From: a virus
Strand: one strand, 5' to 3'
Virus record (IMG/VR): IMGVR_UViG_3300030380_001223
Coordinates: 1 to 26,333 of that record
Length of the DNA: 26,333 bases
Part shown: one piece after another, positions 1-5,460 of the stretch
How the letters are laid out: every line of letters starts with the position of its first letter
Position numbering within the stretch: position 1 is the stretch's first letter
Position numbers and translations under genes: made by a program
The notes under the pieces: model-generated
Told to the model about the DNA's origin: nothing
What the model saw: only the letters and a program-made list of their open reading frames with translations
Databases searched by the model: none

Positions 1-79
1 ACAAAGCGTACTGCTCAAAACAGTCCTGCATTTCGTTTACAACTGCCTCAATTAATCTTTCATCTGGTGTTTCACTCAT
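1..79 (-). CDS. Hypothetical protein, cut by the window edge (N-terminal 26 residues only)
   Basis: An open frame starts at ATG 79-77 on the minus strand and runs off the window without a stop. The visible residues start MSETPDERLIEAVVNEMQD and look like an amphipathic, acidic helix. An AGAGG stretch just upstream can serve as ribosome binding site, and the start overlaps the end of the preceding zinc-ribbon gene by 8 nt, the same close packing seen across this phage. No family is recognisable from so short a fragment. Confidence 0.5.
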   Translation of the reverse strand, partial: MSETPDERLIEAVVNEMQDCFEQYAL

Positions 80-227
80 CGCCCTCTTCCTCTTCCCTTT
101 CTGAATCTGCAATCATGTGGTCATAATCACAATTACGGCAGAACCCGCCGCTATCATAACTGTAATGCTTTAAGCGGTTGTAGTCCTCATGGTAGTGACC
201 GCATCGTAAACAAGTTAATCCGTCCAT
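72..227 (-). CDS. Zinc-ribbon mini-protein, 51 aa
   Basis: ATG 227-225 opens a 51-codon frame that starts MDGLTCLRCGHYHEDYN. Two CxxC pairs (C6/C9 and C30/C33), about 21 residues apart, form a typical zinc-ribbon knuckle, and the tail is very acidic (EREEEEGDE). Its start overlaps the end of the 73-aa gene upstream and its end overlaps the next gene, so the three are probably translated from one mRNA. Such mini zinc ribbons are common in the early regions of lytic phages, where they often bind nucleic acid or host factors, but no specific role can be assigned here. Confidence 0.6.
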   Translation of the reverse strand: MDGLTCLRCGHYHEDYNRLKHYSYDSGGFCRNCDYDHMIADSEREEEEGDE

Positions 228-436
228 TCTACAATCTCCAGATTCGTTGTTATTTCTGAATGGTCAAGGTCTACAGATACACAATCCCACCCAACACTCT
301 CTCTATCATCAACGTAAGCTTGTTGCATTTCTTCTTTAATAGCGTCTACAGACATACCAGTGCAGTCTAACACCCACTCTTCAGTATACTGCTTCATCAG
401 CTTTGCTCGTAGTATCATTTTATTGTTCGAACGCAT
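215..436 (-). CDS. Hypothetical early protein, 73 aa
   Basis: The frame stays open upstream to 631, but the best start is ATG 436-434: it is preceded by AGAAGG at good spacing, and both a promoter (471-499) and a terminator (504-538) lie just upstream, so a longer protein would have to read through the terminator. The product starts MRSNNKMILRAKLMKQYTEE and has an acidic C-terminal half with alternating hydrophobic residues (WDCVSVDLDHSEITTNLEIVEWTD) that suggests a small alpha/beta fold. I do not recognise a family. It is the first gene of the leftmost minus-strand operon. Confidence 0.6.
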   Translation of the reverse strand: MRSNNKMILRAKLMKQYTEEWVLDCTGMSVDAIKEEMQQAYVDDRESVGWDCVSVDLDHSEITTNLEIVEWTD

Positions 437-470
437 CTGCTTTCCCTTCTGTTTATTTGCAGTTTCATTA

Positions 471-499
471 CCCATACAGGTAACTATAGCATTTGTCAA
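471..499 (-). promoter_or_regulatory. Sigma70-like promoter for the leftmost minus-strand operon
   Basis: On the minus strand a perfect TTGACA (499-494) is followed after 17 nt by TATGGG (476-471). It lies 5 nt beyond the T-tract of the terminator at 504-538 and about 35 nt before the chosen start of the 73-aa gene. The -35 box is consensus, but the -10 box matches only in its first three bases. Confidence 0.5.
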
Positions 500-503
500 G
501 CAC

Positions 504-538
504 AAAAAAACAGAGCCATCCCGAAAGATGACCCTGTT
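504..538 (-). terminator. Rho-independent terminator, minus strand
   Basis: Read on the minus strand, AACAGGGTCATC (538-527) pairs with GATGGCTCTGTT (520-509) across a 6-nt loop. The 12-bp stem has two G-U wobbles and is followed by seven T (510-504, the first shared with the stem). It ends the unit that starts at the 613-641 promoter and would also stop read-through from the operon at 638-1215. Confidence 0.8.
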
Positions 539-606
539 AATAGACAGTAACTTGTATTGGAGTATTGGGGCGAGGCAGAAAGGAAAACGAAACATCCCCG
601 CCCCAT
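504..606 (-). ncRNA. Candidate small RNA, about 100 nt
   Basis: A consensus promoter (613-641) would start transcription near 606, and a strong intrinsic terminator ends it at 504-538. The RNA would begin with a 7-bp GC-rich stem (TGGGGCG, 605-599, with CGCCCCA, 572-566), have a pyrimidine-rich loop and a single-stranded middle, and end in the terminator hairpin. A hairpin at each end is typical of stable bacterial and phage sRNAs. No frame inside has a ribosome binding site and ends before the terminator. It could instead be a 5' leader with an attenuator for the downstream genes, but those have their own promoter. No known RNA family is recognised. Confidence 0.5.
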
Positions 607-612
607 TTTTCC

Positions 613-641
613 TATATATCAAAGGTGACAATACATGTCAA
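613..641 (-). promoter_or_regulatory. Strong sigma70-like promoter of the candidate small RNA
   Basis: TTGACA (641-636), a 17-nt spacer and TATATA (618-613) on the minus strand make a near-consensus promoter. Its -35 box overlaps the stop codon of the 90-aa gene (TGA 640-638). No gene start follows within 100 nt; instead there is a terminator, which is why a small RNA is proposed. Confidence 0.65.
626..640. promoter_or_regulatory. Operator-like dyad TGACA-N5-TGTCA, copy 1
   Basis: A perfect 5-bp inverted repeat with a 5-nt centre covers the -35 box and first part of the spacer of the 613-641 promoter. The same dyad, at the same place relative to a minus-strand -35 box, occurs at 1259-1273. 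A repressor bound here would block RNA polymerase. The ribbon-helix-helix protein encoded at 900-1094 is the nearest candidate regulator. Confidence 0.45.
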
Positions 642-910
642 CCCCTATATTCATATAAAGTGTTCATCTTCAATAGAGTTGACAAATTTCTGACAATATG
701 TGCCATACATTGATTCTTTGTGCCGACAAAAGCAGTAGTCCATTGCTTTAAGTCTACAGCTTCTCTTGCTTTGACAAGTTCTTTATCTGTAAACCCCAAA
801 CGTACGAGTGACATTGGCACGAGCAATTCATACTTCTCGTCATACTCTCGCTTGACAATATCATACTCTAAATCGGATAAGCCCGATGACCGTTGTTTTC
901 TAGTTGACAT
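638..910 (-). CDS. Hypothetical protein, 90 aa
   Basis: ATG 910-908 is preceded by GAGG at 6-nt spacing inside the end of the regulator gene, with an 11-nt overlap. The product starts MSTRKQRSSGLSDLEYDIVK, is charged and probably helical (KREYDEKYELLVPMSLVRLGFTDKE), and has no membrane segment. No family is recognised. It is the last gene of the short leftward operon that begins near 1240; its stop codon lies in the -35 box of the next promoter, so operon end and small RNA start are tightly fitted. Confidence 0.6.
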   Translation of the reverse strand: MSTRKQRSSGLSDLEYDIVKREYDEKYELLVPMSLVRLGFTDKELVKAREAVDLKQWTTAFVGTKNQCMAHIVRNLSTLLKMNTLYEYRG

Positions 911-1094
911 TTTCTTCCTCTAGTGCATCTAAGTATACGCCAATTGATTCCCTTATCAGGTCTGCAACGGCTACTTGCTGACCATGTATCAAACTTTCAT
1001 CGTGGGCTATTTTAGCAAGTCTGTCGTAATCTTCAATCTTTATGTTCAGATTGTAGTTCTTGGTTGGTGACAATATCTTGTTCGGTCTCGGCAT
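900..1094 (-). CDS. Ribbon-helix-helix (CopG/Arc-like) DNA-binding protein, 64 aa
   Basis: The 64-aa product has the layout of a ribbon-helix-helix repressor: a basic N-terminus (MPRPNKILSPTK), one beta strand with alternating residues (YNLNIKI), helix A (EDYDRLAKIAHDE), a short turn and helix B (VAVADLIRESIGVYLDAL). Such proteins dimerise through the strand and bind inverted or direct repeats as dimers of dimers. Start ATG 1094-1092 has GAGG upstream and overlaps the end of the 60-aa gene before it. The two TGACA-N5-TGTCA dyads nearby are plausible targets, which would make it an autoregulator of its own operon and of the small RNA. The fold is inferred from sequence pattern; the target is a guess. 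Confidence 0.55.
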   Translation of the reverse strand: MPRPNKILSPTKNYNLNIKIEDYDRLAKIAHDESLIHGQQVAVADLIRESIGVYLDALEEENVN

Positions 1095-1215
1095 CTTCCC
1101 AATCCTCTATCCTTGCACCTTTACTGTGCTGTTTTTTGCTAGGCACAATACGATTCCTATATTTATTACTACCCAACTGTTTAGCTATCGGGTTGTTTTT
1201 ATTAGTATATTTCAT
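1033..1215 (-). CDS. Small conserved marine-phage protein, 60 aa
   Basis: The start chosen is ATG 1215-1213, giving MKYTNKNNPIAKQLGSNKYR at the N-terminus; an upstream extension to 1248 has a non-ATG start and would begin at the -10 box of the promoter. The N-terminal half is very basic (KQLGSNKYRNRIVPSKKQHSKG), the C-terminal half very acidic (EDWEDAETEQD). Similar MKYTN..NP.AK.L...KYR proteins of unknown role are, as I recall, widespread in marine phages. As the first leftward early gene it may act early in infection, perhaps by binding nucleic acid through the basic half. Confidence 0.6.
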   Translation of the reverse strand: MKYTNKNNPIAKQLGSNKYRNRIVPSKKQHSKGARIEDWEDAETEQDIVTNQELQSEHKD

Positions 1216-1245
1216 AGTAGTATTACTCCCAACGGGATATCCAAT

Positions 1246-1274
1246 CAAATAACACGGCTGACAAGACCTGTCAA
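1246..1274 (-). promoter_or_regulatory. Leftward early promoter, divergent from the replication operon
   Basis: TTGACA (1274-1269), 17 nt, then TATTTG (1251-1246) on the minus strand, about 31 nt before the start of the 60-aa gene. Its first 18 bases match the promoter at 613-641 at all but three positions (TTGACAxGTxTTGTCAxC), so the two are probably co-regulated. Confidence 0.6.
1259..1273. promoter_or_regulatory. Operator-like dyad TGACA-N5-TGTCA, copy 2
   Basis: A perfect 5-bp inverted repeat around a 5-nt centre (TGACA-AGACC-TGTCA). The right arm is the -35 box of the leftward promoter, and the whole dyad lies about 15 nt from the -35 box of the divergent rightward promoter, so one bound protein could affect both directions. 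Same half-sites and geometry as the dyad at 626-640. Confidence 0.45.
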
Positions 1275-1287
1275 CTAAAAAATGTTG

Positions 1288-1316
1288 TTGACAATATTTA
1301 TCGTACGTTTTATATC
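1288..1316 (+). promoter_or_regulatory. Rightward promoter of the replication operon
   Basis: TTGACA (1288-1293), a 17-nt spacer and TATATC (1311-1316) form a strong sigma70-like promoter. Transcription would start near 1323, about 22 nt before the primase start codon at 1345, which rules out the longer frame from 1282. Recognition by the host sigma70 enzyme would fit early expression. Confidence 0.65.
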
Positions 1317-1344
1317 TGCTTTGTCTTTGACATGGAGAAGTGAC

Positions 1345-2142
1345 ATGAGTTCACCAGCTTGGCTGACAGGATATGTAGAATCGTTGGACATACCCGCATT
1401 GGGTAGATACAGGTCTGACTGTCCAGTTTGCGGCAAGGCAAACACGTTCAGTGTTAGTGACGATGGCCTGCAACGATTGTGGTACTGTTTTCATGCAGAC
1501 TGCAACGTCAAAGGGCGCACCGGCATCACGCTGACAAAAGATTTTGCCAAACATGCACTATCTCGCAAAGAGAAACGTACGCCCCCACCCGAAACATCTG
1601 TATTTCAAACACCTGACACGTTTGTCAGTCTGTCTCGCAATCTTGATGCAGAACTTTATGTTCGCTCTGTAAATGCTTATGATGCTTACCTTTCTGGTCG
1701 AGCAGACATACAGTACGATTTCAAACGTAACCGTGTCGTGTACATGGTGAAGGACGGACGGCGTGTTGTTGATGCGGCGGGGAGAAGCATAGATGGACGT
1801 AAACCAAAGTGGTATCGATATGGAAACAGTAAACAGCCTTTTGTCTGTGGGAGCGGAGATATTTGTTTTGTGGTTGAGGATTGCGCTTCATCATGCGCTA
1901 TTAGTAATCTGACTACGGGCATAGCTTTGTTGGGTACAAATCTTTTGCCCGAACACGTTGACTTGTTAAAAACGTACAGGAAGGTAAACATCGCCCTAGA
2001 CAAAGACGCTACAGACAAAGCACTTGACATGGTACGCACGTTGCATAATGTTGTGCCTACAAAATTAGTCATCTTGACACAGGATTTGAAGAACATGAAG
2101 GGAGACGAGCGGGATGAGTTCATTCGACAGTACATTGATTGA
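1345..2142 (+). CDS. DNA primase (zinc-finger plus TOPRIM), 265 aa
   Basis: This is the primase of the replisome, making RNA primers for lagging-strand synthesis. A zinc-binding domain comes first (C26, C29, C48, C53, in CPVC and CFHADC). A TOPRIM-type catalytic core follows, with the acidic residue in VVED (E178) and the DxD pair in LDKD (D219, D221). ATG 1345 has GGAGAAG just upstream and sits just after the promoter's start point; the frame is open back to 1282, but that part precedes transcription. In T7 primase and helicase are one protein (gp4); here they are two genes overlapping by 29 nt. At 265 aa it matches the T7 gp4 primase half in length. Confidence 0.85.
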   Translation: MSSPAWLTGYVESLDIPALGRYRSDCPVCGKANTFSVSDDGLQRLWYCFHADCNVKGRTGITLTKDFAKHALSRKEKRTPPPETSVFQTPDTFVSLSRNLDAELYVRSVNAYDAYLSGRADIQYDFKRNRVVYMVKDGRRVVDAAGRSIDGRKPKWYRYGNSKQPFVCGSGDICFVVEDCASSCAISNLTTGIALLGTNLLPEHVDLLKTYRKVNIALDKDATDKALDMVRTLHNVVPTKLVILTQDLKNMKGDERDEFIRQYID

Positions 2143-3343
2143 CAGACAAATACTTGGGTTTTGTCTTAACAACGACTTCTTTGGTCGTGCAAAGAACATT
2201 CTCGATAGAACTATGTTCCAGCGTGAGATGCGTGACATATTTGACACGCTGACTTACCATCACACTACTTACGATACGAACATAACTGTGGGCGAACTGG
2301 CTGTCTTGTTTTCTGACCGCTACCCTGCCATGCCTGACAGCGCACGTAAAAACGTACACGATGTGATTGCACAGCTTGATTGTGGTACGCCTGACAACGT
2401 GGACTTGCACATGGAATTGGTAAACAACTTTTGGTTGCGAGACCGTGCGCGAATCATAGGTGAAAAAGCAATCGAGATATTTACAGGTGAAAGCGAGGAG
2501 TTTGGTGAGTTACGTCGTCTCATTGAGGCTGTTGAAGATGGGCGAATTAGTGACAAGACAACCTATACGGAAGAAACATCCACGCTTGAGGAACTATTGG
2601 ATGACCAAGTGGGAGACCCTGACTTCCCTTTCGAGTTCGGCCTCATCAGGGACGAGGTAGAGGGTCTTGATAGGGGCAACTTGGGTATCATCTTTGCCAG
2701 ACCAGAGGTAGGTAAGACCACCTTCTGCTGCTTCCTAGCTGCAAGTTACGTACGTGCAAAGCAAAAGGTAGTATATTTTTCTAACGAAGAGCCAGCAAAG
2801 AAAATAAAATTGCGTCTCATTCAGTCATTTTTTGAAGTCACACAGGAAGAGCTTGACAAGAATCGTGCAAAATACGTACCATTATGGGATGAGCATATTG
2901 CACCGTACTTTAAAATCATGGCATCTGTTGGTACGAGTGTCGAAGAGGTAGATGAGTATGCTAAACTAAACAAGCCTGACATAATTTTCTGTGACCAACT
3001 TGATAAGTTTCGTGTTGCCGGTGAGTACAATCGTGGTGACGAGCGGTTGAAGGAGATATACGTCAACGGACGTGAGATTGCCAAACGCAATAACTTACTG
3101 TTCTGGGCTGTGTCGCAGGCAAGTAACGATGCTCATGACCGACAGTTTATTGACTATTCTATGATGGACAACTCGAAGACAGGTAAGGCCGGTGAGGCAG
3201 ACATTATCATTGGTATTGGTAAGACAGGTTCGAGTGAAGTGGAGAACACCGTACGACATATCTGTATATCAAAGAATAAAATCAACGGGTATCATGGCAT
3301 GATAAATGCACAGATAGACATAGCAACAGGAGTGTATTACTGA
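2114..3343 (+). CDS. Replicative DNA helicase, DnaB/gp4-like, 409 aa
   Basis: This is the hexameric 5'-3' helicase that unwinds DNA ahead of the polymerase. An N-terminal DnaB-like helical domain (SFDSTLIDRQILGFCLNND) is followed by a RecA-type motor: Walker A ARPEVGKTT (K201), an SNEEP motif like H1a, Walker B IIFCDQL (D294) and H4-like WAVSQAS. The Walker A loop has Glu where Gly is usual (PxVGKT). The start ATG 2114 lies inside the primase end, with GGAG upstream, and the stop TGA shares its A with the next gene's ATG (3341-3345). Separate helicase and primase genes are a bacterial-style arrangement, but the overlap suggests coupled production for one complex. Confidence 0.9.
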   Translation: MSSFDSTLIDRQILGFCLNNDFFGRAKNILDRTMFQREMRDIFDTLTYHHTTYDTNITVGELAVLFSDRYPAMPDSARKNVHDVIAQLDCGTPDNVDLHMELVNNFWLRDRARIIGEKAIEIFTGESEEFGELRRLIEAVEDGRISDKTTYTEETSTLEELLDDQVGDPDFPFEFGLIRDEVEGLDRGNLGIIFARPEVGKTTFCCFLAASYVRAKQKVVYFSNEEPAKKIKLRLIQSFFEVTQEELDKNRAKYVPLWDEHIAPYFKIMASVGTSVEEVDEYAKLNKPDIIFCDQLDKFRVAGEYNRGDERLKEIYVNGREIAKRNNLLFWAVSQASNDAHDRQFIDYSMMDNSKTGKAGEADIIIGIGKTGSSEVENTVRHICISKNKINGYHGMINAQIDIATGVYY

Positions 3344-3921
3344 TGAGGGTACTTACCTTTGATGTGGAAACTACACATAAAGATAAGCCTAGCGGCGGTA
3401 CGACTGCACTGCCTCACTTCGGCAACCGTCTTGTATCTGTAGGTTTCAAGTGGATGGGTAATGATGTACAATATCTATGCTTTCACCACGCAGACCGTGA
3501 GCCTAGCCGGGATGCGTTCAACATATTTCAAGATGCCCTGCGTCTCGCTGATGTAGTTGTTGGACAAAACATCAAGTTTGATTTACAATGGATACGCTCA
3601 TGTAACTTTACCTACGAGGGACATGTATATGATACGATGGTTGCGGAGTACCTGTTGGCGAAGGCGAGGCGTTGGCCTCTTGGCCTTGCTGCTCTTGCTA
3701 AAAAGTATGGCGGCATACAGAAAGAGAAAGACCTCGTTCAGCCGTATCTCAAGGATGGGAAGACGTTTTACGAGATACCGTGGGAGATAGTAGAGGAGTA
3801 TGGTATAGCTGACGTAGCCGCTACAGAACACGTTGCACTCAAGCAACTAGAAGCCTTTGGCACAACATTTGAGGAACTTTATGGAAAACGAACTGATACC
3901 GACACTGAAGCTGTCGCTTGA
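3343..3921 (+). CDS. 3'-5' proofreading exonuclease (DnaQ-fold domain of Pol A as a separate protein), 192 aa
   Basis: The product has the three exonuclease motifs of family A polymerases: Exo I FDVETT (D7, E9), Exo II GQNIKFDLQW (D80) and Exo III YGIADVAATEH (Y153, D157). It is the size of the exonuclease domain of T7 gp5 alone. It removes misincorporated nucleotides and presumably works with the polymerase encoded right behind it, whose gene starts 41 nt before this one ends, in the +1 frame relative to it. In most phages both domains are one polypeptide. The split could be real, or a sequencing indel or a programmed frameshift could join them; GAGG ahead of the polymerase ATG argues for a true separate start. 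Confidence 0.85.
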   Translation: MRVLTFDVETTHKDKPSGGTTALPHFGNRLVSVGFKWMGNDVQYLCFHHADREPSRDAFNIFQDALRLADVVVGQNIKFDLQWIRSCNFTYEGHVYDTMVAEYLLAKARRWPLGLAALAKKYGGIQKEKDLVQPYLKDGKTFYEIPWEIVEEYGIADVAATEHVALKQLEAFGTTFEELYGKRTDTDTEAVA

Positions 3922-5422
3922 AATGACAGACGTACTCGCCAAGATAGAGTACAACGGTCTGAAGATAAACCTCGACACACTTGAACAGATACGAGAAGAA
4001 TACGAAACTGAGATGCACGAACTGGAGATGCGTCTGGATAGCTTGGCACGTGATGCTATGGGGGATACACCCATCAATCTTGCCAGCCCAGACGACAGGT
4101 CGATGCTGTTGTATTCACGTAAAGTTGCAGACAAGACTCTTTGGTCACAAGTGTTTAACTTAGGGCATGAGGTGCGTGGGTCTACACGCAAACCAAAGAT
4201 GCGTACTCGCATGAAAGCCAAGGAGTTTAAGGAAAACGTACGCGGTTTGACACGTGTAGTGTACAAGACAGAAGGGCAACGTTGTCCAGATTGTGATGGT
4301 GAAGGGCGTTTTCACCCCCTGCGTAAAGATGGCACACTCAGCAAAGCAGTGAGGGTCTGTAAGACATGCAGGGGTACGGGTGTTCTGTATCGCAGCACCG
4401 GCGAGGTGGCGGGTTTCAAGCTTGTGCCTCGCAACCCTATGGACGTTGCGTCCGCTGGTTTCAAAACGGATAAGGTTACACTCGAAGAACGTGCGCCAGA
4501 ACTTGATGGTGCAGCCCGTGACTTTGCCGAATCGTACGTACGGTACAATGCCTTGCGTACTTATCTAAGTACCTTTGTTGAAGGGATGCAAAACAATGTT
4601 GATGAGAATGGTTTTATACACCCAGAATTTATGCAGTGTGTTACGGCGACGGGTCGCCTTTCGAGCCGCAATCCTAACTTTCAGAATATGCCACGTGGAA
4701 GTACCTTCGCTATACGCAAGGTTGTCGAGAGCAGGTTCGAGGGTGGTCAGATACTTGAGGGAGATTACTCTCAGCTAGAGTTTCGTGTTGCTGGCTTCCT
4801 AGCTAACGACGACGGCATCCTTACAGATGTAGAAGCAGGCACAGATGTACACAGCTACACAGCCAGCGTTATAGGTTGCACTCGACAGGAAGCCAAGGCC
4901 CACACATTTAAGCCGTTGTATGGCGGTGTTAGCGGTACAGAGGACCAGCAAAGGTACTATCGTGCGTTCAAGGAGAAATACGCAGGTGTGAAGGAGTGGC
5001 ATGAAAGACTGCAGAGAGAGGCTGTGAAGGAGAAGCAAATCAAACTACCATCGGGTAGACAGTACGCTTTTCCAGATGCAAAGTGGACAGAATGGGGTAC
5101 AGCCACAAATCGTACTGCCATCTGTAATTATCCGGTACAGGGATTTGCAACCGCAGACCTGTTACCCATGTGCCTTGTACGTCTCAGCCACTTAGTGGAA
5201 AAAAATAATTTACAGTCTGTAATATGTAACACTGTACACGACTCTATCGTCATGGACGTACACCCTGATGAAAAAGATATTTGTATCAAACTGATGGTCA
5301 AGGCAATGTTAGCGATACCAGAAGAAGTTGAGAAAAGGTATGCTATACAATATACGATGCCTGTTGACATAGAATTAAAAATAGGATACAACTGGCTTGA
5401 CTTAACTGAAGTCAATGTGTAG
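3881..5422 (+). CDS. Family A DNA polymerase with DnaJ-type zinc insertion, 513 aa
   Basis: This is the replicative polymerase core without an exonuclease domain. Motif A is EGDYSQLEFR (D295), motif B is R335-x3-K339-x3-F343...YG, and motif C is VHDSIVMDV (H453, D454). The residue equivalent to E. coli Pol I F762 is F343. Within the N-terminal thumb region sits a zinc module with two DnaJ-like repeats, CPDCDGEG (C135, C138) and CKTCRGTG (C160, C163). A polymerase with a partial DnaJ central domain is, as I recall, a hallmark of HMO-2011-type marine phages. ATG 3881 has GAGG at 6-nt spacing; a TTG extension to 3857 is unlikely. Motif C carries Ser where many Pol A enzymes have Glu, which is common in phages. 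Confidence 0.92.
   Translation: MENELIPTLKLSLEMTDVLAKIEYNGLKINLDTLEQIREEYETEMHELEMRLDSLARDAMGDTPINLASPDDRSMLLYSRKVADKTLWSQVFNLGHEVRGSTRKPKMRTRMKAKEFKENVRGLTRVVYKTEGQRCPDCDGEGRFHPLRKDGTLSKAVRVCKTCRGTGVLYRSTGEVAGFKLVPRNPMDVASAGFKTDKVTLEERAPELDGAARDFAESYVRYNALRTYLSTFVEGMQNNVDENGFIHPEFMQCVTATGRLSSRNPNFQNMPRGSTFAIRKVVESRFEGGQILEGDYSQLEFRVAGFLANDDGILTDVEAGTDVHSYTASVIGCTRQEAKAHTFKPLYGGVSGTEDQQRYYRAFKEKYAGVKEWHERLQREAVKEKQIKLPSGRQYAFPDAKWTEWGTATNRTAICNYPVQGFATADLLPMCLVRLSHLVEKNNLQSVICNTVHDSIVMDVHPDEKDICIKLMVKAMLAIPEEVEKRYAIQYTMPVDIELKIGYNWLDLTEVNV
5364..5392 (+). promoter_or_regulatory. Possible internal promoter before the ssDNA-binding protein gene
   Basis: TTGACA (5364-5369), 17 nt, then TACAAC (5387-5392, 4 of 6 matches) lies in the last codons of the polymerase gene, about 60 nt before the next gene. 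An abundant ssDNA-binding protein would benefit from its own promoter. The -10 box is weak and the site lies in coding sequence, so it may be chance. Confidence 0.3.
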
Positions 5423-5460
5423 AATCAATCTACGCAACCCTAATCGTAATGGAGAATCGA

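Noticed and set aside
437-631. N-terminal extension of the 73-aa protein to 138 aa
   Set aside because: It would span a strong terminator and a promoter, and ATG 436 has the better ribosome binding site.
677-705. TTGACA on the plus strand at 677 as a promoter
   Set aside because: No -10 box at suitable spacing, and no plus-strand gene follows before 1345.
360-713. A 117-aa plus-strand open frame
   Set aside because: It lies opposite the 73-aa gene, the terminator and the small RNA unit, has no ribosome binding site and no sensible protein pattern; it is a shadow frame.
1282-1344. Longer primase start at 1282
   Set aside because: It lies ahead of the predicted transcription start near 1323 and includes the promoter boxes; ATG 1345 has GGAGAAG upstream.
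1613-1628. A further dyad, CTGACA-N4-TGTCAG
   Set aside because: It lies inside the primase coding region, has 4-nt spacing instead of 5 and no promoter beside it; probably chance.
4283-4390. A DnaJ chaperone gene
   Set aside because: Only two CxxCxGxG motifs are present, they are in frame within the polymerase, and there is no J domain.
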